From: Trachythela sp. YZ-2020
Lineage: Eukaryota > Cnidaria > Anthozoa > Malacalcyonacea > Clavulariidae
Reading direction: 5' to 3'
Assembly (NCBI GenBank): GCA_016169945.1
Contig: JADLSH010000279.1
Span: forward strand, 3,224,001 to 3,288,000
DNA: 64,000 bases
Below, piece after piece: positions 1 through 9,206 of the stretch. The notes beneath the pieces were generated by a model, which worked only from the letters and a program-made list of their open reading frames with translations, was not told the origin of the DNA and ran no database searches. Position 1 is the stretch's first letter, and every line of letters begins with the position of its first letter. The position numbers were made by a program, and so were the translations under genes.

Positions 1-337
1 TGATAGAAGAATCAGGACCAGTGTCTCTGGATGACGCAGCTTCAACTAAGGTCGTTTGTTCGGTCGATTCTGCTGTATTCTCAGTTGATTTAAACTGAAG
101 TAGGGACTGATATAGTGCATTGACTCCTTCTTGTAGAAAACAAAGGCTACTCAGTAAATCCTTTCTCGCCAAACCATCCAACTTGGTTTTGATGTCATCC
201 AGTTCCCTGACGATCAAACGCCGACACTCTTCGTCCGTGACGTCGCCATCTTTCAAACGTTCCGCAATTTCACTGCGAGCCTTGTTCGCCAAAAAGCCAA
301 ATGTAAGCTTCAAAACTCCGCTTACGATCTCAGTCAT
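1..337 (-). CDS. Array paralog 1, N-terminal part (cut by window edge)
   Basis: This is the first member of the tandem family, of which only about 112 N-terminal residues fall in the window. The start is the ATG at 335-337 (protein begins MTEIVSGVLKL), the same start as in all other copies; a TATA box lies 35-45 bases above it. Visible are the hydrophobic/amphipathic first helix, the charged stretch around GDVTDEECRRL, the KTKLDGLARKDLL helix and the beginning of the Ser/Thr/Glu-rich linker. The frame is open to the window edge. The coding part and the following 1 kb are a close copy of paralog 6 and its upstream flank (32.56-33.9 kb), so these two are recent duplicates. Function unknown; see paralog 2. 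Confidence 0.85.
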   Translation of the reverse strand, partial: MTEIVSGVLKLTFGFLANKARSEIAERLKDGDVTDEECRRLIVRELDDIKTKLDGLARKDLLSSLCFLQEGVNALYQSLLQFKSTENTAESTEQTTLVEAASSRDTGPDSSI

Positions 338-371
338 CTTGAAATTAGTGAAGCATTCACCACAACAAACG

Positions 372-403
372 TATATTTATACCTTGAGACAGTCACAAGA
401 TCA
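372..403 (-). promoter_or_regulatory. Promoter of paralog 1: TATA box plus conserved motif
   Basis: On the minus strand TATAAATATA (372-381) sits 35-45 bases above the ATG. Directly upstream is the motif CTTGTGACTGTCTC, kept in all seven copies whose flank is visible. Transcription would begin about 10-15 bases above the ATG, giving a very short leader. Confidence 0.6.
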
Positions 404-2282
404 ACAGATTGCATTAATTATTCGCAAATATACTTTCCAAGTGTTTCTTGACGTTGTGGCGACGAGCTTCCTGATATGATAGGAAGTCGTTTTAGCAAAA
501 ACATATTCTTTGTGTTGAAGAGAACTACACCCAATTTCTTAAAAAGAGGATGTCGGTTGACCAAATCACAACATTGACGTGGGTGGGAGAGAAAGAGGGG
601 AAATAACTATACAAAAAATGCTGTAATACTCCGAATGCATGTTAAAACTAGATTGTCCCAATGTATATTTTCAAAGATTGTGGATACAGGAAGCACCCCA
701 TGCGGCCGTACTTCTTAATTGTTGTTTTAAAAAACGACACGTTTATTTCAAAAGTACAAGTTTCGGGATATTTGTTGAAACGAAATTCGCTTCGACACCT
801 TTGTGATTAAAATAGGAAGCCTCTTCACAACTTCGATATAGAAAGACATTCTTTGTGTTCAGTAAAGCTATAGGTTATATTAATTTTCTTCATTCATCTA
901 TAATGTGCGTAGGTATTGCTAGATCAAATTATCAGTGTAATAGAGAGTGTATTATGGGGTATATTATGCACTGTGGTGATTTTAAAACTCTTAATGCTAT
1001 AGAGTGAAGTCTAACCTCTTTAATATTTCTTAACATTGACCATACGTTCCTGCTCTGTCCACTTCCTATCCCTTTACATTGTTAGCATTAATATTCAGAT
1101 TTGATCAGATGTCGAAACATATTTTTGAACAAATTAATTCATAAGTCATAACCAACATTGTCGAATAATATTTGAATTGAAGACGATACACTGTTTGATA
1201 AAGATATAGGAAGTCTCTTTAAGATTCTTTCTGTTCATCAGCCATATATATGCACATATGCGTATTATTTTAGATCTATTTATCCCTGCCATTTTCGTCA
1301 TTTCGTCAGTAAGTTGTTCCACCAATTTGTTATCGTCTTGCAATTCAACAACTTGTTAATTAGATGCGAGTGACAACCTTGTAGGCGTAACATCATCATA
1401 AAATGACAATATTGTTACAACTTGTTGACAAGCTTGCTATACAAGCCTGTTGAGTGTTGAGTGTTGAGTGTTGAGTGTTGGAATTGGTTATTTACATAGG
1501 TTTCATGCTAACATCCTACGATATAGCTTCTTTCCATTTTTGATAACAAGGGCAATTTGTGCACTTTGTACTTCATGTGTTCATGCAGTATGAGAGGGGA
1601 TTCGAAGAGCTCCCCATCTATATATTTTACTTCGGATAGATATCCAAGCTCTAATAAACTACCTGACTGCGTTTTTAACTCCACATAACGCATTTCTGAT
1701 TTGCTGCATGTTCTACAAATATTTCGGTTGTGTTTATACCTAATAAGTTAGGAGTTTTTGTTTCAGACTTTGAAACATACTTTGCAAAATTATTCATAAG
1801 TACAGTACAAGTTTTTGAGTGTTTCCTAACGTCAGGCGATATACGCTTTCTGCCAAAGATAGGAAGTTGTTGTACCGCGAATTAAAAACATCTTCTTTGT
1901 GTTGAAGAGAACTGCACCTAGTTTGGCTATATTGTTAGATCAAATTATTGTAATTTTCATAATTTGCAACGGAAATGGGGAGTGTTTTCAACTTCCAAGT
2001 GACGCAAATGCAAAACACAAATGCATCAGTGAACTGTATACAGCTATTTCAAGAAAAGGCAGAATATATAGAATTGAAATTCTCAACCCGGGCTAAAATA
2101 TAAAGTTTATCTAGAGCATTTGATACGTTATACTTAGGTCGTTAACTAATTCAATGTGATTACCTGTGATTGCTCAACGTATTTATACCGTTGTAGTATT
2201 GGAATGGCTGTAGTTTTAAAGAGATGTGTCATTGATTGGGATAGGAAAGGGCAAACTTAAAAATGTTGCAAAAATGAACTTA

Positions 2283-2389
2283 TTAGCTGGCAATGCGCCC
2301 AGATGCGCCCTACTTTAGTATTTTACTCAGTCTAACGAACGCCAGACGATTTTACTCGTCGGTGGTAGGGTACTGCCAGTTAATGGGTA
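2283..2389 (-). mobile_element. piggyBac-like MITE (array family P)
   Basis: An element of about 107 bp in reverse orientation. In better copies the family begins TTAACCCATTA and ends TAATGGGTTAA, that is, CCC/GGG ends next to TTAA, as in piggyBac transposons. It carries no ORF. Copies recur in most array spacers. Confidence 0.6.
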
Positions 2390-2936
2390 TAATATAATTA
2401 GTCCTTCATAAATATGTAGCTTATTTTTAGTATTTAGATAATAGTTAACGATAAAGATCGCTTCATTGCTTTGTTCTATAGCTCTCTTGACATATTTGGT
2501 AAAATATGATAAATGAAGATTTAGTTCAACATGAGGAGTAATGTTTTTAAGAAGATAGCTGGTGGTAAACTTTGTTGCACTGCTGGAGCTCAGGCGTCAG
2601 TCAGCTTATTTTGAAAGCCTTGTAATACTACGATGTAGCATTCGCAGTCCCCCCAGAAATCGTCAATGTATGGCAAATTGCATGGCACACCATTGTGCAT
2701 AGTCTGTCTGGGTCTCCTGTGTGTTTGGGTGTTTGTTTGTTAGCAGGATTTAACTAAAAAGCTATAATAATGAAACATTTTAATATGAGATGAAACATTC
2801 CCATATCTCCGGCGAATTTCTTGCGGAAGATTCTTATATAGTTTGGCGTGTTATTGTAGGACAAAAATTACTTTAGAATATACAGTCTTTAAAATGCCTT
2901 TAATCCTAACGTGTTTAACTTACGTGTTTAACTAAC

Positions 2937-3216
2937 ATGTTATGGATTCCATTATATACCATTTATTCCAAAAATGTAGAATATATTCAATGAATAGGCG
3001 CACATAAAAGTTTGAGAAGTGACGCGATCATCCCTACCCAATTTTTCCAGGCCCCTTTGAACAGCCCGGGTCCAAGGTAATTTGCCACCTTTACCCACCC
3101 CACCCCCCCTCCTCTCGCCGGCCTTGAACCTAAACTATGGGTAGCAAAGCTACCACATGCATAGCTACCACATGCATAGCTACTGCAAGTAGTTTTAAAC
3201 AATGGGAACGGCTGGT
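2937..3216. repeat. Segment shared with the EXOC7-array junction
   Basis: This piece (ATGTTATGGATTCCATTATA onward, ending near GCAAGTAGTTTTAAA) matches 57,665-57,855, just left of paralog 7. Both copies are followed by the same class of array unit. It is absent from the other spacers. Confidence 0.65.
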
Positions 3217-3279
3217 ACTATGATAGTCATCGCTGCAATAGGCGTAATATCTAAATCTGTAATAAGTTTTTCTAATAGC

Positions 3280-3514
3280 GAGCTTAAGCAAGCGACGTTT
3301 TTATCAACACGGACGTCAGATTGCCGAGGGGGACTGGATTAAAAATTGTGTTTGTATCAGTTTGTGGTAATCTTCAACACATATGACAAAATATAAGATT
3401 TTAAAAGTATTTTGCTTCCTTACACGAGCACTATGATGCAAAATGCCGCCAAAATTAGATATACCAATTTTCGGGTGACGTCCGTGTTGACAAAAACGTC
3501 GCTTGCTTAAGCTC
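3280..3514. mobile_element. MITE with 39-bp terminal inverted repeats
   Basis: The ends read GAGCTTAAGCAAGCGACGTT and its reverse complement; the arms run 39 bp with one mismatch. The interior is non-coding. The superfamily is not identified. Confidence 0.75.
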
Positions 3515-3555
3515 ACTAATATCAATTATGTATTACGTAATCTGTATTTGAAACT

Positions 3556-3750
3556 AAAGGTCTGTTCACACGATCCGATTTGTAGAATCCGATTCTCCTC
3601 CTGACGTATGTGATTTCACACAATACAGCAACAACTACACTTTTCATCAGGTATGAGCCAATAGCCTTACTGTTGTCAGCAAATCCAGTAAATCACATAC
3701 GTCAAGAGGAGAATAAGATCCGACAAATCTGATCGTGTGAACAGGTCTTA
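3556..3750. mobile_element. Palindromic MITE, family G (AAGGTCTGTTCACACGAT)
   Basis: About 195 bp with roughly 60-bp inverted arms: AAAGGTCTGTTCACACGATC at the left, its complement at the right, and both arms containing TGACGTATGTGATTT. Further copies lie at 8099, 15673, 23818, 30114, 62093 and, diverged, in EXOC7 introns at 47988 and 49174. No ORF; non-autonomous. Confidence 0.8.
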
Positions 3751-3817
3751 AGAACGACATTGAAAGTATATTAATATCTTGAACGGGTAGTTTCAGTGTA
3801 GGTAGCGTCTATACACG

Positions 3818-3985
3818 ATATGCTGCGAGTCTTTAGGATCAAACTTATTTGAAAATACAACAAAGAACTTCGACGTTTCAAGCGAAGGCCCTTCCTTCGT
3901 CTGGAAGTTAGGTCCATTATAGTCGAAATGTCAAAGCTCTTGTTGTATTTTTCAGGTAGTTTGATTCTACAGACCCTCAGCATAT
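3818..3985. mobile_element. Fold-back element, family F (GATATGCTGCGAGTC)
   Basis: About 168 bp with arms of almost 60 bp around a GC-richer core (CGAAGGCCCTTCCTTCGTC). Both arms contain the TACAACAAGAACTTCGAC motif or its complement. It always follows a family G element in the array spacers. The 70-residue ORF in it is an artefact of the palindrome. Confidence 0.75.
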
Positions 3986-4663
3986 CTTGAAAGTAACTAT
4001 CATTTGCATTCAGTGTTATACATGCAATGCTAACAAGTTGTTTTTGAGTTTTGCAAAATTTGTATCCGACAATTAAACGCCCCCCAAAAAGCGATCGTTT
4101 TTAACGTTTTGGCTTTGTTCCTGGGTACACGTGATCGTCACATGCATTAATTAACTGTAAATCTAACAGTTTGAGCTGTTGTAATTTGTGTTCAACAAAT
4201 GATATATTTTTACTTACAAAAATTTCAAAGTCAAAACTATACTACACAATTAGGAATTGTTCATCAGTTCAGTGTCGCTATTCTTTACTTTAATTCTACT
4301 TGAAACTCCTGTTTTAGTTACAAATTCATATTTTTCTTATATAGGTTATTTGACACTTATTTACTGTCTATGAGGCCAAGGGAAACAGCGTCATGAAAAG
4401 CTATGAAAAACAAATTATTTTACTGTTTGTATAATGCATATCAATTAAAATTCATATTTAACCACGGCAAACTAGTGTTTTTACCGGCCCTGTATTAGAC
4501 AGGGACCTGTATTAAGGAGTCAGTTTCCACAGTTATATACAGATTTGACTGTATACTACAGTTCAAGGAGTTTACCAATATTGACGAACAAAGTTTTATT
4601 ACCATTGCTCTTTAATGTCAAAGTATTGCATGTCAAACATTTTCATGTCTGAAAGTGATTTTT
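3986..4663. other. Conserved 3' flank of paralog 2
   Basis: About 680 bases kept below every array copy. They include a small hairpin (stem CCCTGT/ACAGGG at 4488-4504) and a palindromic stretch reading ACTGTATACTACAGT. No gene is seen. Confidence 0.6.
4595..4600 (-). terminator. Poly(A) signal of paralog 2
   Basis: AATAAA on the minus strand, 64 bases below the stop codon. The same hexamer stands at the matching place below most copies. Confidence 0.6.
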
Positions 4664-6343
4664 CTACAGTTGAAGTAAAGCTGCTCCACTGCAACCAACT
4701 AAAGCAACTGCGCCATTTGGGTGAGAAGTTAGCTTAGCATATTGAATCCATTCGCTAGACCCCAAACATAAACTGTCTATTAGTTCTCCAGTTTCTGAGA
4801 AACTAAAAAGACTGTAGGGTGATGAGCAGCCAATTTTAACTAGAATACGTTTTGTGACATGATTTACTGCAACCGAATAAATATATCCATGTCCTTCCGG
4901 TATCTTAATTTTGCGTTGAAACTGTCCGTTTTCTGTGTAGATATAAACAGTATCATCATCTGCGACAATTATTTCTGCTCCATTAATATCTGAGAACTGT
5001 ATGTTCACAAACTCATTATCGCTAGATAATTCGTTGAGATGAAAACTTTTGTCGACTGTAAACGAATTCAGCTCAATACATACGTTTCCAATATACAGAA
5101 TGCACGCCACGATATCTAAAATAGCAATCTTCCCGTCCTTGTTTATTGCCATGCACATCAATTTCAGATGAGAAGGTAACAGAGACTCAAGTTTTTTGTT
5201 TCCATTCTCATCAAAGACAAACAACTTAGAACTCCTTGGTGGACCATAGCTTTCTTGAAATCTCGTGATGACGTAAAGGTTATCTTCGGCATCGATATCC
5301 ATCGCAGCAACACGGCAGTCTGACGCATACTCTTCTTTAGGAACTTCACATAATGTACGGCTTTCTCCTGAGGGTTTAAAAATTTTAATAGTATCCTTTC
5401 CAGTCATCTTTGCAACAATCTCTCTTTTGCTGTTTACAACAGAGTGGTAAGAGGAAATTTCATCACCAAATGTAAAATCTGGATACAGTGACATAACTTT
5501 CGCACCAGACTCTTCAAGCTTTTCAACAAGACGATATTCTCCACACACGGGACGGTAATTTTTCTTACCAAGCAAAATTGTGGGCCATTCCGCCAAAATC
5601 GCTAGTCGCAAATTCGTGAACTTTCTGGAGAAATCAAACAATAGTCGATTCATTAAGTGAACGGACGAAGCATTGTTAAGTCGCTTCGTTTTATTAAACC
5701 GCGATTTGAATCCTCCGTCAATCAGAACGGAAAATATTTCTCGAATAGCTCCGATATCATGAAGCTGCTTCAGGTATTGTAGACAATCGCTTACGCCTGC
5801 GTCTGGGTATTCCAATTTTTCTAAAATTCTGGCCGTCATTCGAACCTGCGACGCTTGAATTCGGTCCTCAATTGACAAGGCTTCGTTGCAGAATGCTTCG
5901 GTGGCTTTTTCATGTGCGAGCTCGAATGATTTCATGGCAGACTTGAAGCGTTCGCTGGAATGTATTTTCAAGGAAGTGATGGCATTTATCAAAGCAACAG
6001 CCTCGTTGATAGAAGAATCAGGACCAGTGTCTCTGGATGACGCAGCTTCAACTAAGGCCGCTTGTTCGGTCGATTCTGCTGTATTCTCAGTTGATTTAAA
6101 CTGAAGTAGAGCCTGATATAGTGCATTGACTCCATCTTGTAGAAAACAAAGGCTACTGAGTAAATCCTTTCTCGCTAAACCATCCAACTTGGTTTTGATA
6201 TCATCAAGTTTGCTGACGATTAAGCGCCGACATTCTTCGTCCGTGACGTCGCCATCTTTCAAACGTTCCGCAATTTCACTGCGAGCCTTGTTCGCCAAAA
6301 AGCCAAATGTAAGCTTCAAAACTCCGCTTACGATCTCAGTCAT
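4664..6343 (-). CDS. Array paralog 2: helical domain plus six-bladed propeller protein
   Basis: A single-exon gene of 559 residues from the shared start MTEIV. An in-frame ATG 12 codons higher (6379) sits next to the TATA box and is unlikely to be used. Layout: residues 1-82 helical with a hydrophobic first helix (IVSGVLKLTFGFLA); 83-111 Ser/Thr/Glu-rich linker; 112-225 helical (CNEALSIEDRIQASQVRM); 226-295 connecting part with WPTILLGKKNYRP; 296-559 six repeats of 28-53 residues shaped like NHL blades, for example VAAMDIDAEDNLYV, CMAINKDGKIAIL, YSVAVNHVTKRILV and LTSHPNGAVALV. There is no signal peptide or membrane helix, so it is probably cytosolic. The family resembles uncharacterised cnidarian proteins I remember; no reaction or ligand can be named. 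Its first 230 codons and upstream flank nearly equal those of paralog 7, while the propeller does not. Confidence 0.9.
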   Translation of the reverse strand: MTEIVSGVLKLTFGFLANKARSEIAERLKDGDVTDEECRRLIVSKLDDIKTKLDGLARKDLLSSLCFLQDGVNALYQALLQFKSTENTAESTEQAALVEAASSRDTGPDSSINEAVALINAITSLKIHSSERFKSAMKSFELAHEKATEAFCNEALSIEDRIQASQVRMTARILEKLEYPDAGVSDCLQYLKQLHDIGAIREIFSVLIDGGFKSRFNKTKRLNNASSVHLMNRLLFDFSRKFTNLRLAILAEWPTILLGKKNYRPVCGEYRLVEKLEESGAKVMSLYPDFTFGDEISSYHSVVNSKREIVAKMTGKDTIKIFKPSGESRTLCEVPKEEYASDCRVAAMDIDAEDNLYVITRFQESYGPPRSSKLFVFDENGNKKLESLLPSHLKLMCMAINKDGKIAILDIVACILYIGNVCIELNSFTVDKSFHLNELSSDNEFVNIQFSDINGAEIIVADDDTVYIYTENGQFQRKIKIPEGHGYIYSVAVNHVTKRILVKIGCSSPYSLFSFSETGELIDSLCLGSSEWIQYAKLTSHPNGAVALVGCSGAALLQL

Positions 6344-6380
6344 CTTGAACTCTACTGAAATATTCACCCAAACAAACACT

Positions 6381-6415
6381 ATTATAATATCTCGAGACAG
6401 TCACAAGATCAACAC
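6381..6415 (-). promoter_or_regulatory. Promoter of paralog 2
   Basis: A degenerate TATA element (ATATTATAATAG on the minus strand) stands about 40 bases above the MTEIV start, with the conserved CTTGTGACTGTCTC motif just upstream. The flank is class B, shared with paralog 7. Confidence 0.5.
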
Positions 6416-7804
6416 ATGATGACCTGTCATGATATCCAATTTCATTTACATTTCACTTGCCAACACAACCTCGTACCACAGTCTATAATCACCTATATTC
6501 TATCACTAACTTGTAATCACACCCTGATATAAATATGATACCTAACTTACGACGTATGCATTTTTACTGACAGTTCATTACCTTTCATAAGTACAGTATT
6601 GTAATTTTCATAATTTGCAACGGAAATGGTGAGTGTTTTCAACTTTCCAAGTGACGCAAAAGCAAAACACAAATGCATATAATGGTTTATAAGAAAAGTT
6701 TCTACATCTTATTTGTTTTCGAATGTAACTCCATAGAATCGACAAATTCAATCTGGTGAGAGAATGACATATATATATAATTATATATGTTTTGCTCAAT
6801 TTAGTTTTTTCTATTTGATAAACACACAGATAGATAACATTCCTGATATAAGTCATTATGCATGTGGGAGGTCAGTTACCGCCTACGCAATGGATACATT
6901 TAATGACTATTGAAATAAGTCAGCATGTATAAGACAAAAGTCACGCGATGTTTAAAGCAACTAAAATGTTGTTGATGAGATCCTTATGTGGTAACTACAT
7001 TATAATCGCTTTATAAACTGGCTTTCTGTTGTTGTTTTTCTGTACTCTGTATCGTAAAATAGACGAAATTTCACCTAGTCAATAACCGTGACAAATTTCA
7101 ATACATCAAAAGTACTAGGTGAGATGTCTCAGTAACTGGGATCATATACACAGACACTAAAATATTGTTTGTAATGCCGTCACATGCTCAGTGTTAAGCC
7201 CACATAACTCACAATATAGATTTTAGTTTATTTATTATCACCGTTCAAATCACAGAATCACTTGCCAACACAACCTCGTACCACAATCTCTATAATCAAT
7301 TATATTCTATATCACTAACTTGTAATCACACCCTACTTGATATAAACCAAAGCATTTAAACTCAGCATTAAAAATCGATGCGCAACAGGCGATCAGCGAT
7401 GGTTTTATTCGCATTATCGTTGGAGCAGTTCTATCTAAAATCACTGTATATTTGAAATCAGTACACAATCACTAAACACAGGGCAAGACGTCAAACAGCC
7501 GAGGTACAACCGCTATCATGTCAACGATAGAGGCTGGTGATAGCTTGTATAAATATAAGCTGTTTATATAAACGAGATCCTTTAAACCGGGCATGCATCT
7601 ACATTTAGTTGTGTTTTTATACAGAGTAAATAGAGGCATATGGTCACAGCCTGTGTGGCAGACAGTGGTCGTTTAAGGCATCTGCAGCAGCACTTCCTGC
7701 GATAGTAACTCCTAGTATATTAACTAGTTATTATCCCGCTAGCAGGTTACAGTATGGGTGTGTTTGGGTGTTTGTCTGCTAGGAAGATAACTAAAAAGCT
7801 ATAA

Positions 7805-7916
7805 TTAACCCATTAATGGCAGTACCCTACCACTGACGAGTAAAATACTCTGGCGTTAGACAGAGTAAAATACTAAAGTAAGGCGCATCTGGGTGCATTG
7901 CCAGCTAATGGGTTAA
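7805..7916 (+). mobile_element. piggyBac-like MITE (family P)
   Basis: Begins TTAACCCATTAATGGCAG and ends CCAGCTAATGGGTTAA. TTAA next to CCC/GGG at both ends is the piggyBac signature. No ORF. Confidence 0.7.
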
Positions 7917-7942
7917 CAAGAGACACTGGCGGATAGTTTTGC

Positions 7943-7971
7943 CAACCCATTAAATGGCCGTACCCTACCAG

Positions 7972-8005
<34 letters not shown>

Positions 8006-8054
8006 CAATACTAAAGTAGCGCGCATCTGGGCGCATTGCCAGCTAATGGGTTAA
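7943..8054 (+). mobile_element. piggyBac-like MITE (family P), second copy
   Basis: A tandem neighbour of the previous element; the left TTAA is mutated to CCAA and the right TTAA is intact. Confidence 0.65.
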
Positions 8055-8098
8055 CAGCAAGAAAATATCAATTATGTCGCTATTGTGTATTTGAAACT

Positions 8099-8293
8099 AA
8101 AGGTCTGTTCACACGATCCCATTTGTAGAATCGGATTCTCCTCCTGACGTATGTGATTTCACACAATACAGCAAAACTACACTTTTCGTCAGGTATGAGC
8201 CAATAGCCTTACTCTTGTCAGTAAATCCGGTAAATCACATACGTCAGGAGGAGAATCAGATCCGACAAATTTGATCGTGTGAACAGGTCTTAA
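8099..8293. mobile_element. Palindromic MITE, family G
   Basis: Same inverted-arm structure as at 3556. It begins AAAGGTCTGTTCACACGATC and ends with the complement of that arm. Confidence 0.8.
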
Positions 8294-8354
8294 ATTGAAA
8301 GTATATTTTAAATATCTTGAACGGGTAGTTTCAGTGTAGGTAACGTCTATACAC

Positions 8355-8524
8355 GATATGCTGCGAGTCTTTAGGATCAAACTACCTGAAAAATACAACA
8401 AAGAACTTCGACGTTTCAAGCGAAGGCCCTTCCTTCGTCTGGAAGTTAGGTCCATTATAGTCGAAATGTCAAAGTTCTTGTTGTATTTTTCAGGTAGTTT
8501 GATTCTGCAGACCCTCAGCATATC
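8355..8524. mobile_element. Fold-back element, family F
   Basis: Same structure as at 3818, with arms beginning GATATGCTGCGAGTC. Confidence 0.75.
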
Positions 8525-9137
8525 TTGAAAGTAACTATCATTTGCATTCAGTGTTATACATGCAGTGCTAGCAAGTTGTTTTTGAGATTTGCAAAAAGAT
8601 TTTCATCTGACAATTAAACGCCCCCCAAAAAGCGATGGTTTTTTAACGTTTTGTCTTTGTTCCTGGCTACACGTGATCGTCACATGCATTAATTAACTGT
8701 AAATCTAACAGTTTGAGCTGTTGTAATTTGTGTTCAATAAATTATATATTTTTACTTACAAAAATATGAAAGTCAAAACTATACTACACAATTTAGAATT
8801 GTTCATCAGTTCGGTGTCGCTATTCTTTACTTTAATTCTACTTGAAACTCCGGTTTCATTTACAAATTCATATTTTTCTTATATAGATTATTTGACACTT
8901 ATTTACTGTCTATGAGACAAAGGGAAACAGCGTCATGAAAAGCTACGAAAAACAAATTATTTTAGTGTTCGTATAATGCATATGAATCTAAATATATAAT
9001 TGACCACGGCAAACTAGTGTTTTTACCGGCCCTGTATTAGACAGGGACCTGTATTAAGCAGTCAGTTTCCACAGTTATATACAGATTTGACTGTATACTA
9101 CAGTTCATGGAGTTTACCAATCTTGACAAACTCAAGT

Positions 9138-9143
9138 TTTATT
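9138..9143 (-). terminator. Poly(A) signal of paralog 3
   Basis: AATAAA on the minus strand, 64 bases below the stop codon, in the conserved 3' flank (8525-9206). Confidence 0.6.
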
Positions 9144-9206
9144 GCCATTGCTCTTTAATGTCAAAGTATTGCATGTTAAACATTTTCATTTCTGAAAGTA
9201 ATTTTA

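Larger units (their letters stand above)
338..2936. other. Spacer between paralogs 1 and 2: class A flank and common array spacer
   Basis: No gene is seen here. Bases 338 to about 1400 are a near-copy of the flank above paralog 6 (32,898-33,950), termed class A. From about 1260 onward the sequence matches the general array spacer found also at 19.8-20.9, 27.9-28.7 and 33.8-35.7 kb. A short GTTGAGT tandem tract lies at about 1450-1481. The small ORFs here are not conserved as proteins. Confidence 0.7.
6416..8098. other. Spacer between paralogs 2 and 3
   Basis: The class B flank (6344 to about 6600, nearly identical to 60,296-60,545) runs into the common array spacer. It holds two family P MITEs near its right end. 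No protein-like ORF is seen. Confidence 0.6.

Noticed and set aside
5164..5349. Second minus-strand frame open within the propeller region
   Set aside because: Overlaps the main frame; its sequence follows from it and shows no domain.
5886..6104. 72-aa plus-strand ORF opposite the linker region of each paralog
   Set aside because: Antisense shadow of a conserved coding region.
6126..6419. Plus-strand ORF (97 aa, MTPSCRKQR...) opposite the 5' end of each array gene
   Set aside because: It recurs in every copy only because it is antisense to the conserved helical half; no promoter or independent conservation is seen.
8189..8521. Minus-strand ORF starting MLRVCRIKLPEKYNK, present in most spacers
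   Set aside because: It is the translation of a fold-back element arm and core; copy conservation reflects the repeat, not a protein.
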